A stretch of DNA of 37,811 nucleotides, from assembly GCA_041306005.1 (NCBI GenBank), contig JBFYKJ010000080.1, positions 1 to 37,811 of the forward strand, read 5' to 3'. Source of the stretch: JBFYKJ01 sp041306005 (GTDB lineage Archaea > Altiarchaeota > Altiarchaeia > JAFGQM01). Made by a program: the position numbers and the translations under genes. The notes beneath the pieces were generated by a model that worked only from the letters and a program-made list of their open reading frames with translations, was not told where the DNA came from and did no database searches. Positions 9,401 through 16,200 of the stretch are shown in pieces (position 1 is the first letter of the stretch; the number at the start of each line of letters is the position of its first letter).

Positions 9401-12400
9401 GAACTTCATTGACAGGCTTGTCGAGTTGCCGTCCTGGGCGTAGTCCACAAGGTCGACGTCCTTGCCGCGCGCGCGGGCGACCGAGGTTATGAAGCTGTCG
9501 TTGTAGTGGTACTGCGGGAAGCCCGAGCCGAGGAGCGCTATCCTGCCGGTCGCAGCAAATTGCTGGAGAATGACCTCTTCCGTCTCATTGACCGGCGTCG
9601 GCCTTCCGCCGGCTGACCATACTACCGCATCGAATATCTGCAACGTGGCAAGGTCCGGCGACCCAACCTCCGACCTGTCCCAGACCGCTAGGCAGTAGGT
9701 GCTGTTAAGGATGTCAAAGTACGGCCGGTCAGAGGTGTCGTCGTCTATTATGAGTATCGACTTCTTCGAGCCGCACGAGATGACGGAGAACGCGGACGTC
9801 GTGCTGTCCTCGCAGTTGCCGGACGAGTCGCACGCGTGGACGTAATACGAATACCCCCCGGCTTCCTCAGTGGGTATGCCCCCCGACCAGAGCATGCCCT
9901 GGTACGGCTTCATCGAGTGGGTGTACTGCTGAGAGGACGGCGATGTCACACGGAGTTCGGCGACTGCGATCGGGCTATTGTCCCATATCCCTGCTCTGGC
10001 TATGGCGGCGCCACCCTCTATAAACGGCCCCCGCGTCGTCAGGCTGGATATCACCGGCTTCTTGTGGTCGGTTATCTCAAAGGCGGCGCTCTTTGAGTCA
10101 AGGTTGCCCTCATAGTTTATGTCCGCTATCGCGACATAATGGCCGACCGGGAGCAGCGGGGTCCATGACGCGTTCAGGGTCCTTGACGCGCCGTGCGGGA
10201 CTATGGCCGAGTCACCCGGCAGGACAAGGAGCGGCAGAGTGCCGTTGGCATCCATTATCCTGAACCTGCTCGCAACCTCTATTGCCACGCCGCCGAAATC
10301 CTCCACAGCCATCCCCACGAGGGCAGTCTCGTTTATCTCCAAGGCCGCCGGGAACTGCGTGGAGGCGACCCGCCCTATCGGCGGCGTGGTTATCGAAACC
10401 GGTATGGGCGAGCCCTTGTCCCCCCTGTTGCCGTAATGGATCGCCGGGATAAGGTCGTAATTGCCAGCCCTTCTGCGCATTTGCCCCTGGGCGGTGACCT
10501 CGCTTTGCCCGGGCGGCAGGCTCACGTTCGCGACTATGAAGTCCACAAGCCGCTCTTCAGCGTCCCAGATGCCGAACTCCAGCGTCCCGTTGACCGTCGA
10601 CTGCGCTATGTTGGTAAGGTTCAGTAACAGCGTGATGGTGTCGCCCTTCGTGACATTGGAGCTGGAGGCGTGGCCCGTGCCCACGGTTATCACCTTGGGG
10701 GTCAGGACCTGGAAGACCTGAGACTTCGTGTGCTGGCTCAGCGCGTCCACCACCAGCACGGCGGTCACCTGGTGGTAGCCGAACTCCTGCGGCGTCCAGC
10801 TGTGGTTGAAATAGGCATCCTGCCCCGGGAGGATGTCAGTCGGCGCTGATGCGGCTTGCGATACCGTCTGGTTCCCGAAGTCGGTTATCTGGAAGACGAC
10901 ATATGCTTCTACAGTTGAGAGCCCTATGTTCCTAAACCTGGCCGACATCGTCGCGTTCGAGAACTGGTCCACATCCGGGGCAGTCAGGAAGAACTCGTCT
11001 GCGAAGAACTCGAAGTCCCTTGAGACCGAGAGCCCGACGTTGTCGGTCACGGTTATAGCCGCAGTATACGCGCCGGCGAGCGCGGTGCCGTTGAACTCGG
11101 CTACCCATCTATGCGTGTCGGCAAGCTCCGGCTCGAGGATGAACGTCGAATTCGCCGGGTCGGTGACGACGACCTGCACATCGGTTATCTGGCCGTTGTC
11201 CGTGGCGTTGAAACCTATATAGACTGTCTCGTTGATGAATGCCTCTTCGGGCGTTATGTTAACGCCCTCGATTACCGGCAGGTCGGATGGCACCACGTCG
11301 AGGGCTATCGGGACCTTCACGTTGCCGTTCGAGTGGTGCACGGTCACATTGCCGCGCTTCTCTCCCGGGCCGGTGACCCACGAGTCGACCAGCATCGTAA
11401 CGTTTACCAACTCCGCAGGTTGTAGCGCGATCGGGGCGCTGTAGATTATATCCATCCAAGTCGGGCCAGTTATATTGATCACCTCGGTTTCTTCCACCCA
11501 GATGTTCTCCAGGGTAAGGTTCCCCTCCCAGATATAGCCGTAAACCACGCTATTGCCCTCGGGGGCTGAAGCAGCCAGCCTTGGCGAGAGGAAGCCCGAT
11601 ATGTTCAGGAGGCCGTAGCCATATGATGTGTCTTTCCCCGGGCTTCCCAGGTCATTTGCAGTCTTCTGCAGCAGCTCCTTGACCTGCGCAGGTGAGAGCT
11701 CCGGGTTCATCTGGAGCAGTATCGCGGCCGCGCCGGCCGCATGCGGGGCCGCCATGCTGGTCCCCGACATCTCCTGCATCCCGCCGCCGGGCTTTGCCGA
11801 GTTTATGTCCACGCCCGGGGCCGCAATGTCAGGCTTTATGCCCACACCCAGTATGTTTTGGCCGGAGGAGAAGCAGGCGACCAGTGAATCGTCATCCACA
11901 GCGCCGACAGTTATCGAGTCCGGGTGTGAGCCCGGCGTTGTCACGCCCCTGTAGCTGCCGCAAGTCGAACTCGGGCAGAGGTGGCCGCAATTACCCGAGG
12001 AGACCACGACCGCGACGCCCTTGGCCACGGCGGCGGCCACTTCCAGGCCCATAAGGCTAAACGGGTCGTCGATAGCGGCGCCAAGGCTCATGAGTATGAC
12101 ATCCGCGCCGTCGTCCGTGGAGCTGTTCCCGTCCGGGTCTGCAGCCCAGCGGATGCCGTCGATGATGTCCATCGTGTCGCCGTTGCCGTCATCCCTGAGG
12201 ACCTTGCCGTTGAAGAAAACTACTCCCGGCGCGACGCCCTTCGTCGTGTTCGAGTTGCCGCCCGTTATGCCCGCGATGTGGGTCCCGTGGCCCTTCACGT
12301 CATTGACCGTGCCCGCGTCTATGAAGCTGTGCTCGAGGACTACGCGCCCCGCGAGCATCGGGTGCTGCTTGTCAATGCCGGTGTCGAGTACCGCGACCAC

Positions 12401-12817
12401 CACGCCCGTTCCGTCGTAGCCTGCCGCCCATGCGGCCGGGGCCTCGACCTGCGGCACGCTCGTGTCAAGCATCGCGAAGACCGGGTAATTGAGGTGCACT
12501 GCCCTGACCTCCGGGTCGGACGCTATCTCGTCCAGCACGCTTGACGGCACCCGCATGCTGACGAGGTCGCCCAGGTCCTTATCCACCTTGTCCTTGTGCT
12601 TCTTCAGCATGGACTTCTCCTTGAAGGCATTGCCCTTGGTGCGGTTCTTGTCAAGCTCGACTATGATGTCCACGGTCCCGGAGGACTCCATGGCCGCTAC
12701 AACGTCTTTGGCCAGCTTTTCGGAGTGCTTAGGCTCGTCTGTCTGCGCGGCTATGGCGAGTGAGGCCGAGGCTAGCAAGACTGCGATGAGGAGTCCGAAT
12801 AGTACTCTAGTCTTCAT
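3440..12817 (-). CDS. Giant secreted subtilisin-like (S8) protease with CARDB, MopE-like repeats and LamG
   Basis: A 3125-aa protein. Start: ATG at 12817, because a clean signal peptide (MKTRVLFGLLIAVLLASASLAIAA) begins there; a longer in-frame start at 12922 would bury it. Residues about 48-112 resemble an I9 propeptide. The S8 domain follows, with Asp145 (VLDTG), His177 (GHGTH), Asn276 (SSGN) and Ser354 (GTSMAAP), so the triad is intact. Then come Ig/CARDB-like sandwiches, two alpha/beta domains (about 1015-1200 and 1422-1620), eleven CNDTLDNDCDG-type MopE-like repeats interleaved with six CxTGxxGxC...W..C units (about 1710-2740), and a LamG-like domain (about 2850-3070). No C-terminal membrane helix. 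The start overlaps the preceding 150-aa ORF by 11 bp, so it is in the toxin operon; processing of the toxin or surface adhesion are inferred roles. Confidence 0.9.
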   Translation of the reverse strand: MKTRVLFGLLIAVLLASASLAIAAQTDEPKHSEKLAKDVVAAMESSGTVDIIVELDKNRTKGNAFKEKSMLKKHKDKVDKDLGDLVSMRVPSSVLDEIASDPEVRAVHLNYPVFAMLDTSVPQVEAPAAWAAGYDGTGVVVAVLDTGIDKQHPMLAGRVVLEHSFIDAGTVNDVKGHGTHIAGITGGNSNTTKGVAPGVVFFNGKVLRDDGNGDTMDIIDGIRWAADPDGNSSTDDGADVILMSLGAAIDDPFSLMGLEVAAAVAKGVAVVVSSGNCGHLCPSSTCGSYRGVTTPGSHPDSITVGAVDDDSLVACFSSGQNILGVGIKPDIAAPGVDINSAKPGGGMQEMSGTSMAAPHAAGAAAILLQMNPELSPAQVKELLQKTANDLGSPGKDTSYGYGLLNISGFLSPRLAASAPEGNSVVYGYIWEGNLTLENIWVEETEVINITGPTWMDIIYSAPIALQPAELVNVTMLVDSWVTGPGEKRGNVTVHHSNGNVKVPIALDVVPSDLPVIEGVNITPEEAFINETVYIGFNATDNGQITDVQVVVTDPANSTFILEPELADTHRWVAEFNGTALAGAYTAAITVTDNVGLSVSRDFEFFADEFFLTAPDVDQFSNATMSARFRNIGLSTVEAYVVFQITDFGNQTVSQAASAPTDILPGQDAYFNHSWTPQEFGYHQVTAVLVVDALSQHTKSQVFQVLTPKVITVGTGHASSSNVTKGDTITLLLNLTNIAQSTVNGTLEFGIWDAEERLVDFIVANVSLPPGQSEVTAQGQMRRRAGNYDLIPAIHYGNRGDKGSPIPVSITTPPIGRVASTQFPAALEINETALVGMAVEDFGGVAIEVASRFRIMDANGTLPLLVLPGDSAIVPHGASRTLNASWTPLLPVGHYVAIADINYEGNLDSKSAAFEITDHKKPVISSLTTRGPFIEGGAAIARAGIWDNSPIAVAELRVTSPSSQQYTHSMKPYQGMLWSGGIPTEEAGGYSYYVHACDSSGNCEDSTTSAFSVISCGSKKSILIIDDDTSDRPYFDILNSTYCLAVWDRSEVGSPDLATLQIFDAVVWSAGGRPTPVNETEEVILQQFAATGRIALLGSGFPQYHYNDSFITSVARARGKDVDLVDYAQDGNSTSLSMKFRHPTLLSGMPLSLTLNSSFGPAPLTGLEAIELAESRNSAAITAYESATSRALLLSFDIAWVQQPQRDVLIQNIAVWLTETASYDARVLSLATSSACPNFGAPTDFVATIDKPAGVVELKIYVDEVYQSSLAVSDTGQSQQQFSLSMQTGKHVVRVLAVPQGASDLVGIDNFAEAGVTVVPAAGDAAVTELLLSPENPGVGESAVITATLRNLGGTAVTTTASIIADGSPMQFQLLTLPACGVVNISASWPGSAGAHTIRAESAAADSNSTNNFKQTTFYTCTNASVLYILDETGNETGVDVNSTRTVEKMRSLGYCVEAWDLAAKGLPSQGFVDSFDVLVWDGRNNWGPIDETERAILDAFTGPLMLMGSDMGFAHYDDGLLENLTGAYFGRDMALENATAVGFLDIDPWGQVGTMPINSSLCPYPDTFVTESAVASWAANETANETAAYASEKDYRRSVVVGFHLDCVTDDNKVESFLDASLGWLTSGLKTLDIKVTSPQNTTVHNVSNSFNVTANMPVTCVLHLNGTDYASGPGYETAHSWAINLTIGNYSSISYTCENAKGINVTSPAYWLSVDLDGDGDGYYASADCNDNNASINPNATELCNLVDDDCDNETDETFTNLGASCGSGGLGICNVSGVFVCAANGTAVVCNASAVIPVTEVCSDSLDNDCDGLADFFDTECKDISIVGIEFDPNPPTKGADVGYSIQVAYNGSEPISITLGQYLDGNFTGTLQMNLSPNSLNTLNGTKRFTSLGTYNITLVADYANEIGETNEGNNAYSFLLTVVQNPDDGDNDVNLGIPAAGHDCNDSDPAINPGADESCNLKDDDCDGIADEEGAAGCRLFFKDFDGDGFGDMGDSKCLCNASDPYDAGGGDCDDSRDTTNPLAPEVCNDTLDNDCDGQADEEGCIECVTNEDCGTGKACVANECVGCGSSSNMDFCSNCYTRGGIVKPGEAGCWCESKHYYINAWFGSCPSTCTEGARVICPTGLLGLCTQGTRTCTGGVWEECVPTQPVAEVCDDYNDNDCDGLTDADDPDCIAPCDASVPCGQTETINGTAKHCRDLLSGYGWYSDAETNIYCESEIDVGYPYFCNGSVYKCAENLTWVYVGPEECVTDTERPCDTGLPGVCAPGVQTCLERRWAGCGGFVEASAEVCNDTLDNDCDGETDEGCTALCGNSAVESGEECDAGGANGIECDPPYEGECMYCSQDCTNETVAGGYCGDGIVQDLNEACDGSDVNNMTCDSVPGYSGGAVNGDALILPNPTGELACLSCGLDPSDCYMQYVCNETVPFCPPADVDGMLYYCRDLGMGWMWYDAAAEICNNTLDDDCDDLTDTDDPDCRECADGAIQYCLTGLQGVCHAGTETCTGGFWGNCTPDEEPVTEVCNDTLDNDCDGWVDTEDSDCQDCTSGDTRACPTGLLGVCSAGTQNCTGGFWDSCVQDDEASAEACNDTLDNDCDGETDAEDLDCVVPDCTGNATQPCDTGEEGVCAAGTQTCSAGSWGSCVRDDEPSSEDCGDTLDNDCDGLTNLDDTDCQDCIPGNVTSCSTGLLGMCSAGTQNCTAGFWGTCVQDVQPSAELCSNSLDDDCDGLKDAADNDCTIQIQSVMNTTVPVGINSFQVYTPASSTCTMHLNGTDYPGETAIQGWAKTDYAFRRSLNSLNSVFFLPLNRSSTINLHGGNAMVYGKSCGSDMSVYYNSVSDIGGVFAGSNPCDWFYYRSNADYNVPTDTHRLELYYTFDDSADGTPLDFSGFGRDGSGSGLSSVAGKVYNAYDVQGRVAAPELPGDIWNDNGMTWMAWVQVDSNEEMYVVSHGDYDIDLYALAFDYEGGSLKPYFKAGDVTVFGSVISPHTWYHLAGVWDKANHKVYLYVNGVKVGGASNYMSGYTLSNAPLIIGAAQSFGDFDGKIDDVQLWSKVLSGGEIQAIYNAAAYPGPEVNRPAPTPVYKTSHTWSANMSPGNYSDIDYTCLKSTGTSSDSRTYWLDAV
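4590..7690 (-). repeat. Coding repeat array: MopE-type metal-binding motifs
   Basis: Within the giant protease, eleven units with the core C-N-D-T-L-D-N-D-C-D-G-x-x-D recur at irregular spacing. The + strand shows the complementary string GTCGCAGTCGTTGTCAAGCG many times, e.g. near 4826, 5020, 5220 and 6700. Six Cys-rich units of the form C-x-T-G-x-x-G-x-C...W-x-x-C lie between them. The Asp/Asn/Cys pattern is that of the putative metal-binding motif family seen in MopE and many secreted bacterial and archaeal proteins; calcium or copper binding is inferred. High DNA similarity between units makes recombination or assembly collapse possible. Confidence 0.85.
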
Positions 12818-13259
12818 TTTCAGGCAGGAAACAATCCAAGCGGCCCTCGGCGGTGATATAGTCGCCGACTTTATATGCATTCTTGGGCACTTCGACATAA
12901 ACATTAATCCCACAGTCGACAACGGCCCACTTTATATCTGGGCGGGGGTATTCGAGTAAGCTTATTATCTGGCCCTTGATTACGTAGCTATTATAATGCA
13001 TTGGCCTTTCGCTAAGGTCTGCAAAGCTCTTCTCCAGCTTTGGATTTTCGGTAGTTTTGAAGGTACACAACTTCAACAGGAGCTTATGCGTTTTGCCAAC
13101 CTGTATGCCCTTAAGATCCGACTGCCTATGGGCAAAACAATAAGCCCCCGCAATTTTCTTAGTCTTGCGGTCTAATAATTCTATTAAGAAATTAGCCTCA
13201 TTTGACGATCTTCTTTCCCTCTTCACTACTGCCTTTTCAACGAAGTCTTTTTTGTCCAT
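12807..13259 (-). CDS. Candidate immunity protein of the adjacent toxin (150 aa)
   Basis: I do not recognise a named family. ATG at 13259 follows the TAG of the 1972-aa gene (13260-13262) with no base between, and the 3' end overlaps the start of the giant protease by 11 bp. No signal peptide or membrane segment, so it should stay in the cytosol. The N-terminal half is charged (KKDFVEKAVVKRERR). The C-terminal half is beta-rich with an OB-fold-like pattern: IKGQIISL, then VVDCGINVYVEV, then KVGDYITAEGRLD. By position, size and cytosolic location it fits an immunity protein for the nuclease-like tip of the preceding protein. Its DNA is AT-rich (37% GC in 13141-13200 by hand count) like the toxin tip. 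The immunity role is inferred from context, not homology. Confidence 0.6.
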   Translation of the reverse strand: MDKKDFVEKAVVKRERRSSNEANFLIELLDRKTKKIAGAYCFAHRQSDLKGIQVGKTHKLLLKLCTFKTTENPKLEKSFADLSERPMHYNSYVIKGQIISLLEYPRPDIKWAVVDCGINVYVEVPKNAYKVGDYITAEGRLDCFLPENED

Positions 13260-16200
13260 CTATGGGGTATACGGGTATGCAGTTTGTATGCTGCCCGGAT
13301 TTTTGGCCTTTTTACTTACGACCACCTTTATCTCTTTACTCATGCCGCCACGAGTAACGGTCTTAGTAATTTCAATAGCATCAGCATTTTCTGTTAGAGT
13401 TCTCCCGTCACGCAATACCTCTTCTATGACCTCTTTTACAGATGCATCGTTGTCAGCTAATCCCAATGTGTTTTTTATTTCATTGTGATGGTTCCCATCT
13501 ACAATGTGTTCCCACCCAAATTCATCTGAAACACTACCCTTCTTCAACACCGCTATCCCATCGATTTTCTGCTCGGAAACCACTAATGTAACCCCCTTTG
13601 CTTTGTATACCCTCAGGTGTTTATTTATTCCCTGCAGGTCATCGAACGGGTTCCCATTCCACGCCTTCACCAGCCTGCTAACTTGGTCTAAGTTGTCAAA
13701 ATTATTTAGGTTTATAGCACCCTTTTGCACACCATCAGCCACGATATTGAATTTGTCGCCAGTCACACTCACCGCGCGCTTGAGGATGTCTGGGGCATTA
13801 TCGCCGTACCTTAGGATTATCATGGACAGCCCATCCATCTGACTGGATCCTGCTTTGAAGGTGAACTGTAACATCGCTTCAGGCCCAATCGCCTCATACG
13901 CCCGCATGGCAGCTTCCTCCCCGACATCGTCCGCCAGGTAGGCGAACTTCTCGGCGATATCGTCCCACTGGGACTGGACGAACTTCTCCCCGGCGTCATC
14001 TGCAAGATCCATGGCCTTGCACCTGGCAACGCCCATCTTCTTGCAGATCATCTTGGCTCCGGCTACCATCTTGCCATAGGCCACCTCCGCAATGGATAGG
14101 GTATCCCCTGCAAGATTGTAGAGCTTAGCGAATATGCCGTCCGTTCTCTGGAGATACTCGACGGTGCCGCGGATTATATCGTCCCCGATCTTCAATATGC
14201 CGGTGATTACGGCCTTTATCTTGCTAATAACCTTCGCGACCATCGCCTGCATCTTCATCACCCAGCCGGCGAGCCTGCCGAACTTGCTGGCAATCCCCAT
14301 GCCTGTCAGCAGGTTCTTGACAGCCCCGGCGCCTATAAGGGTGCTGGCAATCTGCTCCAGGACATAGCCGGCCACATAGCCTTGTACATAGCCGTGGGCG
14401 CAAGCGTTCTTGTCCTGCGCGTCAAACCCTGCAACCGTGCAAACCCAGTTCCGGCGGCCTTCCTTGAACTTGTCCATGTAGAAGCTCCAGAACTCCTTGC
14501 CCCAGTCTACATTGCCGAGCTGGCCCATGCTGTTAAAGAAGCTCCCGATGTCGTCGTCCACAGAGCCCAGATCCTGCAGCTTGTCGTAGGCGTAGACTGC
14601 GCAGTCCTTGATGAATGTCAGGTCGTCTATGCCGCCTTGGATTATGCCCGCGCCAAGGCCGACTATCATGCCGACGCCGCCCGACAGCGGGCATGCCAGG
14701 GACTGGCCGCTGACGTTCACTGTGTACGTCATGTTCTCTATCGAGTTCAGGAACTCGGTCCCGGTCATGCCGCTACCGTAAGCCTTGTTCAGCTCATCCC
14801 AGAGTTTTGGGTCTCCAAGCAGGTCCCTTAGCGCGCCGGTGTCGACGCACTTCATGCTGTCCGCCATGGCCTTTGCCGGGGTGTCGTTCGGGTTGCACTT
14901 GCCGGTTTCAACCAGCTCCTCGAACTCGTCAGAGTAACCGTCCAGGTCGCAGTCGTTGCAGTCGCAGAGGACGTTTATCTCGCCGACTGTCTCATCGCCT
15001 ATCTGGAACGTCTCGCCGCAGGTGTTCCCGTTGTCACAATATGCTATGATGTTGTGCTGGCCCCTTGAGAGCGGCAGGTTTATGTAGCCGTTCGTGTCAG
15101 TGTAGAACTCGCCGTTGTTCCCATAGTCCACCTTGACCAGCACGCCTGCAAGGGGCACCCCGTCCGGCGACGTCACGTGCAGGTCCCTCATTGCGTCATA
15201 GTCCTTCACATAGACGTCAACGAAGTCCGGGAATATCTGGCGGTACCCGCTCTTGTAGGGTATGAAGGTCATCTGGCGCAGCCCGAGTACGTTGGCCTTT
15301 GTAGTGTAAGCCCCCTCGCCGGTCGAGAGGTATTTCATCGGCGTGACCTTGCCCGATTGGCTCACCATGGTGTCTACCGTGGTTAAGTAGGAGGAAGCGA
15401 CATGGCCGTTGTTGTCGTAAACCTCGACGTCAAAGTTGGCGTCTTCGCCCTTGTAGAAGAACTCCGACTCAAAGTCGTGGCTCGGGTAATCAAAGTCTGC
15501 GTAAGCCGACAGCGAGGGCCCGGTATTGGCCAGGCAGTCGCAGTAGACCTGGACATCGTCAGTGTCCCCGTTGCTATCTACCTTCACTGATGTGGTTTTG
15601 CACAGCTTATTGTCCGGGCAATACACATTTATCGGCACGGTGTAGCCGCATGTGGTCTTTGACACCGTTATCGGGCCGCATTCGCCATAAGTGCCGTCTG
15701 TCACGCACGTCGAGGTGCCGTCGGTCACGCGAGCCCCGCCTAGCCGTATCGCCTGCCCCTGCCCGACGTCCTCCATAACCCTAAAGTTCAGGTAGCCGGT
15801 GCACGTGGATGCGCAGTTGGATATGCTCGTCGTGAGGTCTGTGCTCAGGGTCTTTGTCCCCGAGTCGCACGTGCCCGTGAACGCGGCGTTTACCTTGTAG
15901 TTCCCGTTGCCGCCCCAGCCGCCAGTTGGGGGATACCAGTAGATGTCAAAATTGTCCTCGTCGTTCAAACTGAGCAGGCCGTGCTTCGTCTGCTGCTGGA
16001 GGACTGAGCCACCAGGGCTGTAGAGCTTGAACACTATGTCATAGCTCATCTCCTCGTCGCACGTGTTCACGTAGTCGAAATCCGTCCTTATGGTGCCGTA
16101 GCAGTCGCCGCCCGACCTGACTACAGCGGTCTCGACCGCGGCCTGGCAGCTGCTGCACGGCAGTTCGATGCTGACATACGAATCCACGGTGAAAGTCAGG

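Noticed and set aside
12818..12922. Longer start of the giant protease at 12922
   Set aside because: The extra 35 residues overlap the 150-aa ORF and place the signal peptide internally; ATG 12817 gives a normal signal peptide at the N-terminus.
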